A DNA stretch of 63,636 nucleotides from Willaertia magna. Taxonomy: Eukaryota; Heterolobosea; Eutetramitea; Acrasida; Naegleriidae. Shown piece by piece: positions 30,286 to 39,449 of this stretch. The notes beneath the pieces were generated by a model. It was not told the DNA's origin. It did no database searches and saw only the letters and a program-made list of their open reading frames with translations. The first letter of the stretch is position 1. Every line of letters starts with the position of its first letter. Position numbers and translations under genes: made by a program. The DNA lies in the NCBI GenBank assembly GCA_902984215.1, contig CADWAF010005441.1, positions 1 through 63,636 on the forward strand, given 5' to 3'.

Positions 30286-32595
30286 TTACTTATGTCTTTT
30301 AGTATTCTTAATAATTGCTTGTTTCACTTTCTTTGGTGTTTTTTGTTTTCTCTTTTCACGATTATATTCTTTCATCCATTGTTTTCTTTCTTTCTTTGTC
30401 ATAGTTGACCAATCAGGGAAGATACTACCATTTGTACTCTTTTCTTCACTTTGTGTTTCATCTAATGTTGGAGGAATTGCATTCATATCAATATCTCCTT
30501 CTTCATCAACACCTTCATTAAGGGATTCATCAGAATCATCTTCTTCTTCTTCTTCGCTATCATCACTTTGTTCATACATTTCAATTAATTCTCTTGCCTC
30601 TTCTTCTGTTAATCCACTTGGTACATTTGTAGAACCTGTTAAAGAATTATTAAGAGCAGTAACACTTCTATAAAAGAAAACATCATCAGTATCAACTTTT
30701 TCTTGATGTTCTTCTGGATTAATAATTTCCATTAAAGTTCTTGGAATAAAAACTTTTTTAAATATTTCTTCTTCAGCTTGTTCTTTTTCTGACATTTCAA
30801 CAGAACGTAATTTTAACTTTTCAAACATTTTAGTTAAATAAGAATCAACCATTCCATCTGTAAGATTAATATCAGTAACAAATTCAAATAGTTCTTTAGC
30901 ACTAAATATTTCATTAAATCCTAAACCCTTTCTATTAAAGAATGTCTTAATATTATTACAATCTCTTCTTAAGAACTCTAAAGCATGAGGATGATCATTC
31001 TCTACAGATTGTGATACATCAATATAATAAACAACTCCTTTGTGATATAAAATATTATATTCACTTAAATCAGAATGAATAAGTTTAGCATGATGATACA
31101 TTCTTCTCATTGTCTTAATAATATCAACATAAACAGAATGCAATTTACTTTGAGGGATAATTGCATCATGTAACCTTGGAGCTGGTCTTCCATTCTTTCC
31201 TCCAATGAATTCCATAACTAAAACGTGATTCTTTAAAGCAATTGGTTTAGGTACTCTAATATTTGCACTTTCTAATCTTTTTAGATTTCTAAGTTCCTTT
31301 TCTGCCCAAACTTTAACCATTTTACGTGGATTATGTTTAGAATAACCATGTTTAAAACGCCATTCACCTGTGACATATCTATCACGATCTTTAAATACCA
31401 AAATACTTGTTTTAAATACTTTAATTGCTAAATCAAATTTTTGTTCATTTTGTTCAACACTTTGTGAACTACTAGCCTCTTGATTGTTGTCACTTGATTG
31501 AGGTGAGGTAATTGATTCTTGATCGTCACCTACATTACAAACGCCAAGGAAAGGTTCAACAGATTTTGCATGATAAACATTTGCTTCCTTTCCAGTACTA
31601 ATACAACCATTCATTCCTTCAACAATACCATTGTTAATTAATTTACGTAAAATCATTCTTGTATTTACATCCAATACTTGTTCAGTTGTTGCTCTATCTT
31701 CCATACGATTATTTATTTTAACTCTCTTTTCAAAATCTTTTTTTTCACTTTCTCTTACATCAACTCTTACTCTGGAAGAAACATTTAATTTATCAAATGA
31801 TTTCTTTGATAATCTTCCCTTTTCTTTTCTGTCTTCTTTATTATTTTCAGTGTTGTTATTGTTGTCATTTGTTGATTGTTGTTTTGTGACAGTTGACAGT
31901 AAAGCATTAGTAGCTACTGGAGAAGAAGATAATTTAGTTGAAGGTTGAATACGAGTATCGTCTTCTTCAGAAAATACTTCATCTTCTTCAATCTCTCTTA
32001 AATAAGCTTCAATATCTTGATCATACATCAATCCCTCAGCTAAATCATCAACCTCAAAATCATCTAAGACAACTACATTTCCAATCTTTGTTCCTCTCTT
32101 TCTACTTAATTGCATTTCCTTCATTTGTTTAACTCTATTATGTTTTTGTTGTTGACTAAAGTTTGCAAATGCACCAATTACCGTTCCAGTTTCTGTTTTA
32201 TAATGAGGGGAACGAAAAGTAGAATGATGATGTTCTTGTCTTTGGATTGATTCAGCAAATAGTTTATCTTCCTCTTCTTGTAATAGCTTTGCAAGTCTCA
32301 TATCTTCATCTATCATTTCATTATTGTCAGCAATGTAAGGTTGTTCATATTGTTGTTGAATTGTTAACTTGTTGGCCCAATCACCCATTAGAGAAGAGGC
32401 TACATGGTCATTATTTACATTATTGATATGAACAGTGTTACTTGCGTTAGATTGTTCTAAAACATTACTAAATTCTTCATCTATAATTGGTTCAAATAAT
32501 GCATTTTCAGTTTGTACTTGAAAGTTAAATTGGTCTAATGTTAGAGTAACTCCCTTTGTTGAACCATTATTCTTACGATTTGATCTTCTTACCAT
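30286..32595 (-). CDS. RIOK1: RIO1 atypical protein kinase
   Basis: 769 residues from ATG 32595; the frame extends upstream only to TTG 32694. The RIO kinase domain has the flexible P-loop S-T-G-K-E-A-N-V-Y, the lysine strand A-I-K-V-F-K-T-S, the RIO1 hallmark F-K-x-R-x-R-Y-V-x-G-x-W-R-F-x-x-G-Y, the catalytic loop H-S-D-L-S-E-Y-N and the metal-binding I-D-V-S-Q-S-V. Acidic and Lys-rich tails follow, ending in a basic stretch. RIO1 is an ATPase/kinase that acts in cytoplasmic maturation of the 40S ribosomal subunit. The N-terminal 300 residues are low-complexity. No introns. Confidence 0.95.
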   Translation of the reverse strand: MVRRSNRKNNGSTKGVTLTLDQFNFQVQTENALFEPIIDEEFSNVLEQSNASNTVHINNVNNDHVASSLMGDWANKLTIQQQYEQPYIADNNEMIDEDMRLAKLLQEEEDKLFAESIQRQEHHHSTFRSPHYKTETGTVIGAFANFSQQQKHNRVKQMKEMQLSRKRGTKIGNVVVLDDFEVDDLAEGLMYDQDIEAYLREIEEDEVFSEEDDTRIQPSTKLSSSPVATNALLSTVTKQQSTNDNNNNTENNKEDRKEKGRLSKKSFDKLNVSSRVRVDVRESEKKDFEKRVKINNRMEDRATTEQVLDVNTRMILRKLINNGIVEGMNGCISTGKEANVYHAKSVEPFLGVCNVGDDQESITSPQSSDNNQEASSSQSVEQNEQKFDLAIKVFKTSILVFKDRDRYVTGEWRFKHGYSKHNPRKMVKVWAEKELRNLKRLESANIRVPKPIALKNHVLVMEFIGGKNGRPAPRLHDAIIPQSKLHSVYVDIIKTMRRMYHHAKLIHSDLSEYNILYHKGVVYYIDVSQSVENDHPHALEFLRRDCNNIKTFFNRKGLGFNEIFSAKELFEFVTDINLTDGMVDSYLTKMFEKLKLRSVEMSEKEQAEEEIFKKVFIPRTLMEIINPEEHQEKVDTDDVFFYRSVTALNNSLTGSTNVPSGLTEEEARELIEMYEQSDDSEEEEEDDSDESLNEGVDEEGDIDMNAIPPTLDETQSEEKSTNGSIFPDWSTMTKKERKQWMKEYNREKRKQKTPKKVKQAIIKNTKRHK

Positions 32596-32890
32596 CCCGA
32601 TAAAAAAAACCCTAGTTGTTGGCTCTAGTTTTTTTAAATGCGTTTGTTTTGCATTACCACACTCGGAGGTTCTAAATAATTTTGTAATACCCAAGTGCCA
32701 ATATAAATTCTAAAATTAACATCAATAATTTTAACAATGTTTAATCTAGAGTTGGATGAAGCAATTCAAATTGTCAAAATGAAGTCAATTCTGTACTTTA
32801 AGATTAAAATATAAATTATACATTGATGTAACACAACATTTATTGTTTGTTACAATTAATTAAAACTTGGTAAACTTAATTGCATGTAAT

Positions 32891-33518
32891 TTATAATACT
32901 CCACAATCTTTAATAACAACCTTTTCTACTGGCTTATCTTGTGCTCCTGTTCTTACTTGTTCAATCTTTTTAACAATATCCTTTCCTTCAATAACCTCTC
33001 CAAAAACAACATGTCTACCATCTAACCAAGGAGTATTTGCTAAAGTAATGAAGAATTGTGAGCCATTAGTTCCAGGACCAGCATTTGCCATACTTAAACA
33101 ATATGGGAAATGTTTAACTTTGAAGTTTTCATCTTCAAATTTTTCACCATAGATTGATTTACCTCCATATCCATTATGATGAGTGAAATCACCTCCTTGA
33201 ATAACAAAGTTTGGAATTACTCTATGGAATGAACTTCCTTTATATCCGAAACCTTTAGTATGTGCAGTTAATTGTTTAAAGTTTTCTGCAGTCTAATCGG
33301 TGAGAAGATAGCAGTTTAATTAAGCTTGAAAATTAATTAGTGAAAATAAAACTAACCTTTGGAACAGTCTTTCCGTATAAACCTAAAACAATTCTACCAA
33401 TAGATTTACCACCTAATTCTATATCGAAAAATACTTTATCAGTAATTTCTTTATCATTGCAGGTAGCAAAGCTTGCTAAGCAAATCGCTAATAAAACAGC
33501 AGCTAAAAAGATTTTCAT
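32891..33518 (-). CDS. Secretory-pathway cyclophilin (peptidyl-prolyl isomerase, two exons)
   Basis: Exons 33357-33518 and 32891-33292, phase 0, over a 64-base intron with a GTTAGT donor; 187 residues. A signal peptide ([12 protein letters not shown]..) precedes the cyclophilin fold. Active-site elements are intact: F-H-R-V-I-P (catalytic Arg), [10 protein letters not shown] and [10 protein letters not shown] (cyclosporin-binding Trp). The end is C-G-V-L with no KDEL, as in secreted or ER cyclophilin B-type proteins. It catalyses cis-trans isomerisation of X-Pro bonds during folding. Confidence 0.95.
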
Positions 33519-33776
33519 TTTTTGATTTAAAAAAAGAAGGGTATCGCTTGAATGCTGTTTGAAAATTTACAAAATAAAATGCCATTTTTAGATTACGATA
33601 ATAATTATTTTTGTTTACTTATTGAAAGTATTGTAGGTGAAATACAAGTTAACAAGTAATGGCGCTATTGTTTACCTTTCCATAATTAAAATCTTTATTA
33701 TTTTTAAAATTGTAATAAATGTACGGTGCATAAAAATCCCGGTTCAATCATTAAATTAATTTTAATTTTATAAAAA

Positions 33777-35261
33777 ATGAAAAAACGTCAACTTATTTCT
33801 CTAAAGAAAATATTTACCAATATCAATAAACATTTCAATAATAAGCTAGGAACAACGTGTGTAATTCCGAAATTTAATAATCATTTCATTAATACACTTC
33901 CTTGTCATCAATTTAAACATTTTTCTACTTGTACTTTTAATTTCAATAAAAATAATATTTCTAAACATGCTGAATCTGTGGGAAATATTACTGGAAGAAG
34001 ACCAATGGAAGTATATAAAGAATTAATAAAAAAAGAAGTTCTTTCAGAAGATCCTAGACAATTAGAATTAATTAAAAGATTAGATAAATTATATGAACAA
34101 TTAATTGGTTATGATATTAAATCTGCTAGACAAATCATTGCTGACTATATAGCTAACACAAATAATAATAATAACAATGATGATGATGACAATATAATTC
34201 TTTCAACCACCTCAACAAAGAACATTGTTTTTGACCCTAAAAAAATTTCAAGAGAGATAAAACCTCATCCACCAAGCCTTCCTAAAAGTTTATATATTTA
34301 TGGAGATGTTGGATGTGGGAAAACTATGCTTATGGATTTATTCTATCAATGTTTACCAATTCATAAAAAGTTACGTATTCACTTTAATTCCTTTATGATT
34401 GATTTTCATACCAAAATGCATCAATTAAGTAAGATTAATAAAGATGGAAATGCAAATATGGAGAAGTTAATGGATGAAATTGCTGATAAATATATTTTAC
34501 TTTGTTTTGATGAATTTCAAGTTACTGACATTGCCGATGCTATGATATTAAAAAGACTTTTTGAAGGTTTGTTAAATAGAGGAGTTGTTGTAGTTAAAAC
34601 ATCAAATAGAAAGCCTGAAAGTTTATATGAAGGAGGTATAAATAGAGAAGCCTTTATTTCTTTCATTGATGTTGTTAATCTTAAATATGATGTATTTGAT
34701 ATGGAGGCTGTAAATGATTATCGTCTTTCTTCTAAGAATAAATCTACAAATGTTTATTACACTCCTGCAAATAAGGAGAATGAATTAAAGTTAGAAGCCT
34801 TATTTAAGATATTAATTCAAGGATGTGAACCAGAGCCTTATCCAATAATGGTTATGAATCGTGTTATTACTATCCCTAAAGCAGCTAGAGGTGTAGCCTT
34901 TTGTACTTTTGATTTCTTATGTAAACAAGCTAGATCTGCAGTTGATTATATTGGAATATGTAAAGAATTTCATACAATTATATTACATGGTATTCCTGTA
35001 TTTAATAATAGTAATAGAGATCATATGAGAAGATTTATTACATTAGTTGATGAATTATATCAACATAGAGTTAAATTAATTTGTACAGCTGAGAAGCCAG
35101 TTGAAGAATTATTAAATTTTAGTGAAAGTGAAACATATGATGAAGTATTTGCTTTTGATAGAACTATTTCAAGATTAATGGAAATGAGATCTAAAGAATA
35201 TTTAATGTCACATCATGTAACTCTTTCTACTCAAAAGAATATTTATCAACATGTTGCATAA
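33777..35261 (+). CDS. AFG1: AFG1/LACE1-family mitochondrial ATPase
   Basis: 494 residues from ATG 33777. Residues 1-60 are basic, Phe/Asn-rich and free of acids, a plausible mitochondrial presequence. Walker A is G-D-V-G-C-G-K-T (176-183), Walker B L-L-C-F-D-E-F-Q-V-T-D-I-A-D-A, and sensor region V-V-V-V-K-T-S-N-R. The C-terminal AFG1 segment includes L-C-x-Q-A-R-S-A-x-D-Y and V-K-L-I-C-T-A-E. AFG1 proteins are inner-membrane AAA-type ATPases that help clear misfolded respiratory subunits. A ~30-residue Asn/Asp-rich insert precedes the ATPase domain. HslU, another mitochondrial protease ATPase, is at the other end of the window. Confidence 0.95.
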   Translation: MKKRQLISLKKIFTNINKHFNNKLGTTCVIPKFNNHFINTLPCHQFKHFSTCTFNFNKNNISKHAESVGNITGRRPMEVYKELIKKEVLSEDPRQLELIKRLDKLYEQLIGYDIKSARQIIADYIANTNNNNNNDDDDNIILSTTSTKNIVFDPKKISREIKPHPPSLPKSLYIYGDVGCGKTMLMDLFYQCLPIHKKLRIHFNSFMIDFHTKMHQLSKINKDGNANMEKLMDEIADKYILLCFDEFQVTDIADAMILKRLFEGLLNRGVVVVKTSNRKPESLYEGGINREAFISFIDVVNLKYDVFDMEAVNDYRLSSKNKSTNVYYTPANKENELKLEALFKILIQGCEPEPYPIMVMNRVITIPKAARGVAFCTFDFLCKQARSAVDYIGICKEFHTIILHGIPVFNNSNRDHMRRFITLVDELYQHRVKLICTAEKPVEELLNFSESETYDEVFAFDRTISRLMEMRSKEYLMSHHVTLSTQKNIYQHVA

Positions 35262-35292
35262 ATTATTTAAGGATGATTATATTTTTATTATT

Positions 35293-35646
35293 TTACAATC
35301 CCTTACAAATTACCTTACATTGAGCCTTACATTTTGATAAAGAGATATCTAATAAAGAAGAATTTTCTTTACATGCATTATAACATACACGATTACAAGC
35401 AACGAATGGATCTACATTAAAGACCTTTGGTTTTATGATTTTTGTCATTTTCTTTGGTTTTTTAGTTGCGGAAAGTGTTGAAGCTACAAGTTCTTCTAAT
35501 TGATTATCTTCTAATAGGTTTTCAAATGATGAAGTTAATAAATCTTCAGTTTGTGTTGTTGCAGTTTCAGTAGATGTAACTGTTGTTGCTACGAAGATGA
35601 GAGAGAAGAGTAAAAAGAGAGCTATTAGTAGTGTGTTTAATTTCAT
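35293..35646 (-). CDS. Small secreted protein with two CX3CX3C segments and a VASTLS motif
   Basis: 117 residues from ATG 35646. A signal peptide runs to about residue 25. A Thr-rich and acidic stretch follows (to ~50), then E-E-L-V-A-S-T-L-S (51-59) and a basic linker (T-K-K-P-K-K-M-T-K-I-I-K-P-K). The C-terminal ~35 residues carry six cysteines in a symmetric pattern: C-x3-C-x3-C, 13 residues, C-x3-C-x3-C, which would suit a disulfide-stapled helical hairpin. The VASTL word is shared with the secreted protein at 45832. Overall layout (signal, acidic pro-region, motif, basic linker, cysteine core) suggests a processed secreted peptide, but no family is recognised. The stop codon sits inside a TTGTAAAAT word. 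Confidence 0.65.
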   Translation of the reverse strand: MKLNTLLIALFLLFSLIFVATTVTSTETATTQTEDLLTSSFENLLEDNQLEELVASTLSATKKPKKMTKIIKPKVFNVDPFVACNRVCYNACKENSSLLDISLSKCKAQCKVICKGL

Positions 35647-35869
35647 TTTATTTTTGTGAATCTTGACACATGATTGTTGACTTGGTCAAAAGAATGTGGT
35701 GCTGTAGTGAATTATTTACTTTACAATTTTATTCACACAACACATTAACAAATTAAATTCCAAGTGACACTTAAATAACAAAATATTTATTTAAATCAAT
35801 ATTTAATGTAAATAGTTTGATGTAAATTTTGTGTACATTAAAAATTGTAAAAAAATTCAATCAAAAAAA

Positions 35870-37159
35870 ATGAAACAAAAGTGCAACTTGCTAATGAAAC
35901 AAATATCAAGCAGTCAATTAAATTTAACATTAAAGCCTGTAAAATATTGGACTAAATTCGTTGAACCAATTGAACAAGAAGCTAAAATTCAAATTGAAAA
36001 TATAAGAAAATTACCAATTGTCCATAAACATATTGCTGTAATGCCAGATGTCCATTTAGGTAAAGGAGCAACTGTTGGCACAGTTATTCCAACAAAATCT
36101 GCTATTATTCCTGCAGCTGTAGGTGTAGATATTGGTTGTGGTATGTGTGCAGTTAAAACTAATTTAAATGCCAATCAATTAAAATCATTAAGCTCAATAA
36201 GAAAAATAATTGAAGATACAGTTCCACATGGAAGAAGTAATAATGGAAAGAAAGATGTAGATGAAGGTGCCTTTCGTACTAATGATTTACCAGATGAGAA
36301 TATTTATATTTGGAATAGTGAATTGAAAAGTGGTTTTAATAAGATTATTTCTTCAGGGATTGGAAAGAAATATATTAATGATATTGAAAGTGCCAATCAC
36401 ATCAATCATTTAGGTACACTTGGCACTGGAAATCATTTTATAGAGATTTGTATAGATCAATATAATGATGTATGGATAATGTTACACAGTGGTTCAAGAG
36501 GTATTGGAAACACAATTGGTAGAATATTTATTGAATTAGCAAAAGAAGATATGTTAAAGAATGTTGGAAATTTACCTGACGATAAAGACCTTGCTTATCT
36601 AAGAGAAGGAACTAAATTATTTGATGCTTATTGGCATGCAGTGAAATGGGCACAAGAATATGCCTCAAAAAATAGAGAAATAATGATGAAAAGAATTATA
36701 AATAATTTAAGAAATAGTAATGAAATAAGTGATAAAAATTTTAAAACAGATTTAATGGTTGTAAATTGTCATCACAATTACGTTGAGAGGGAAGTTCATT
36801 TTGATGAAGAAATGTTTATTACAAGGAAAGGAGCTGTTAGTGCAAAGAGAGGAGAATATGGTATTATTCCTGGGTCAATGGGTGCTCGTTCTTATATTGT
36901 TAAAGGGAAAGGTAATCCAGAATCATTTTGTAGTTGTTCTCATGGTGCTGGAAGAAAAATGTCAAGAAATGAGGCAAAGAAACAATTTTCAAAGAAAGAC
37001 GTGATGGAACAAACAAAAGATGTTGAGTGCAGGAAAGATGAAGGAATTATTGATGAAATACCTAGTGCTTATAAATCAATAGATGATGTTATGAATAGTC
37101 AAGAAGATTTAGTTGAAATTGTTTATACCCTCAAACAAATTATTTGTGTGAAGGGATAA
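35870..37159 (+). CDS. rtcB: RNA ligase RtcB, bacterial type
   Basis: 429 residues from ATG 35870; the upstream frame begins with GTG. RtcB joins 2',3'-cyclic phosphate and 5'-OH RNA ends through a GMP-histidine intermediate. Landmarks present: P-D-V-H-L-G-K-G (~59-66), V-G-V-D-I-G-C-G-M (Asp 87 and Cys 90, Mn ligands), G-T-G-N-H-F-I-E, L-H-S-G-S-R-G-I-G-N, N-C-H-H-N-Y-V-E and C-S-H-G-A-G-R-x-M-S-R, with the guanylylated His. The length and the wording throughout, down to V-E-I-V-Y-T-L-K-Q at the end, match the ~408-residue bacterial enzyme rather than the ~505-residue HSPC117 type of eukaryotic tRNA-splicing ligase. It is probably of bacterial origin and may serve RNA repair. Confidence 0.95.
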   Translation: MKQKCNLLMKQISSSQLNLTLKPVKYWTKFVEPIEQEAKIQIENIRKLPIVHKHIAVMPDVHLGKGATVGTVIPTKSAIIPAAVGVDIGCGMCAVKTNLNANQLKSLSSIRKIIEDTVPHGRSNNGKKDVDEGAFRTNDLPDENIYIWNSELKSGFNKIISSGIGKKYINDIESANHINHLGTLGTGNHFIEICIDQYNDVWIMLHSGSRGIGNTIGRIFIELAKEDMLKNVGNLPDDKDLAYLREGTKLFDAYWHAVKWAQEYASKNREIMMKRIINNLRNSNEISDKNFKTDLMVVNCHHNYVEREVHFDEEMFITRKGAVSAKRGEYGIIPGSMGARSYIVKGKGNPESFCSCSHGAGRKMSRNEAKKQFSKKDVMEQTKDVECRKDEGIIDEIPSAYKSIDDVMNSQEDLVEIVYTLKQIICVKG

Positions 37160-37232
37160 TAATTTATTGTAGTATATTGTAAAATATATTATAGTGTGAC
37201 ATTACAGGATAATTATTTACATATTTTGTTCA

Positions 37233-39239
37233 TTATTCTTGTTTTTCTTCATTATTGTTAATTTCTTCTACTGTTGAACTATTCTTTGTTTCAGAATCAA
37301 CAATAACTTCTTTCTCTACATTTTCCTTAACATTTTCATCACTTGTTGTTTCATTATTATTTTCTTCTTGATTTACAATATTAGATTCTTCCATTTCTTC
37401 CACATTTTCAATCATTTCATTATTATCATCTAATGTAGTTGTTTGTAATTTTTTATCAATACCCAATAACTTTGTAGTTTCATCAAACAACTCTTCTTCT
37501 TCATTCTCTGATTTCATTGGATCTGGAATTTTAGGTAAGAAAGGTACCTTCTCTTCAGTAGATTTATCTTCATTTCCAACAATTTTATCAAAAATAGTTT
37601 TTGCTTCTTTTAATAACATTTGATCTACTTGCATAAAATCTGACATTGCATCAGAACAAACATGAATTCTTTCTTTAATTTCTTCATTTTCTTTATAGAA
37701 AGGATGTGATCGATTGTCACGAATATATTGTTTATATATACATTTATAAATTATATTCTTTTTGTTAGTTTCTTCTTCTTCTTCTTGCTTATTAATAACA
37801 CTATATTCTTTTGGAATATATTGTTGTATACAATCTTCTAACATTTTAATAACTTGTTCTTCATAATCAATCATATCTCCAACAACATTATGTGGTATTC
37901 TCATTTGGAAAGTAATTAAATATTTTCCACGTGGGGCAACACATGATAAATGATCTAATTGTGAAATATAAATAGCACATGGCTGATATTCATATTGATT
38001 TGGTGGAATAACAGCTAAAATAGTTGCACCCACATTTGTATTCTCTTCAACTTTTTTGTAATCATTTGCATTAAATATTGGTTGTTCACAAATAACTATA
38101 GAACGTATAATTTTATCTAAATTCTTATTATTAGATAAATCTATATTATTATTAGGTACAGTATCATTATTAATAATTAAATGATCACATGTAAGTTCTT
38201 GAGATCCACTTCCAACACTAATCTTTACATTTTGGTTTCCTTCATTATTTTCTTCTTGATTATTGACAACTTTAATTTGATGTATTCCTCTACGTAAAAC
38301 ATAAACACCACCATATACAGCACTTAATCTACAAAATGCTTGACTTAATTCACTTATACCATAAATAGGATATAAAAAGGCAGAATTACCATATCTACCT
38401 AAACTATTTAAATAATAAGATAATCTTTCCATAACATCTTTTGTTTTAATATTATTTGAATTATCTAATAAACAAATAGCATGAATAATTACATCTTTTA
38501 AATGTTTCATTTCTTCAAGAGTTGAACCTAACATTTGTGTTTTTTCTAAAAATAAATCAAATAATTCATCTTTAAATTCATTAAATAAATTTAATTTTTC
38601 TTCATTTTCTTTATATTCCATACAAAATGTAATAAACTTAACTAATCTATTCTTTTCTTTTAATGAAATAAATTTAGTTTTAAAGATTTCACCTTTTGTA
38701 CTTGGGACTAATTGAAATTTATTCTTTTCTTTTGTATCATAGATAAGTAGCGCATCTAAACAACGGAATTCTAGGTAACGTCCAACACCCGATTGGATAA
38801 ATAAATCAACCATTGGACCTCTACAAAATAAGAAACGTTGGCCTGTTAGATCAATTAAGAATTTTCTAAATAAATTATTTTGTGGATTTTTATAGTAATC
38901 TTCTTCTTTAATTAATTCAAAATTGGATTGATAAAAAGCCTTTGGTGTTTCGTTAATATTTGTAGGTTCTTGTTCATTTACATTATTGGTATTATCATTC
39001 ATTGGGTTTTCTTCTTCTTCATCTTGTTCGGGATTAATTGGTAAACCATCATATTTTAAGAAAGTATGGAATTCATTTAAATTAAATGTAGAGAATTGGG
39101 ATCCATAGGTTTCTTGTATATCTAAATGTAATACTTTCTTTTCAATTCTTGATAATGCTCCAGAAAGAATACTTTCAGTAATACCCGTTCCAACTATAAT
39201 ACAATCAAAATCTGTTTCAGGTAAATTTAAATCAGTCAT
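37233..39239 (-). CDS. Rab escort protein (GDI/REP superfamily)
   Basis: 668 residues from ATG 39239, the size of Rab escort proteins and larger than GDIs (~450). The N-terminus reads D-F-D-C-I-I-V-G-T-G-I-T-E-S-I-L, with H-L-D-I-Q-E-T-Y-G-S in place of the FAD-like dinucleotide motif's second half; T-E-S in the first motif and this spacing are typical of REP. The middle contains the L-D-A-L-L-I-Y and Y-P-I-Y-G-I-S-E-L-S-Q-A-F-C-R-L conserved blocks. The C-terminal ~110 residues are a Glu/Asn-rich acidic tail. REP presents newly made Rab proteins to geranylgeranyl transferase. No introns. Confidence 0.9.
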   Translation of the reverse strand: MTDLNLPETDFDCIIVGTGITESILSGALSRIEKKVLHLDIQETYGSQFSTFNLNEFHTFLKYDGLPINPEQDEEEENPMNDNTNNVNEQEPTNINETPKAFYQSNFELIKEEDYYKNPQNNLFRKFLIDLTGQRFLFCRGPMVDLFIQSGVGRYLEFRCLDALLIYDTKEKNKFQLVPSTKGEIFKTKFISLKEKNRLVKFITFCMEYKENEEKLNLFNEFKDELFDLFLEKTQMLGSTLEEMKHLKDVIIHAICLLDNSNNIKTKDVMERLSYYLNSLGRYGNSAFLYPIYGISELSQAFCRLSAVYGGVYVLRRGIHQIKVVNNQEENNEGNQNVKISVGSGSQELTCDHLIINNDTVPNNNIDLSNNKNLDKIIRSIVICEQPIFNANDYKKVEENTNVGATILAVIPPNQYEYQPCAIYISQLDHLSCVAPRGKYLITFQMRIPHNVVGDMIDYEEQVIKMLEDCIQQYIPKEYSVINKQEEEEETNKKNIIYKCIYKQYIRDNRSHPFYKENEEIKERIHVCSDAMSDFMQVDQMLLKEAKTIFDKIVGNEDKSTEEKVPFLPKIPDPMKSENEEEELFDETTKLLGIDKKLQTTTLDDNNEMIENVEEMEESNIVNQEENNNETTSDENVKENVEKEVIVDSETKNSSTVEEINNNEEKQE

Positions 39240-39449
39240 TTTTTTATTTAATTTTTAAAAAACTCTTTCTAATTGCCATTTCAGATACGTATTGTTAATT
39301 GGTGTGACTTAAATCTTGGAAGTTGTTGGCTGTGGTTTCTGTTCATTGTTAGTAGTAAGTTAGAGTATTTTGTTTGAAAATATCAAAAGTTGTTTCTTTC
39401 AGCAAAGCTCTAAAGGGTAATTTAAATAAAAAATTAAAATTCAAAAAAA

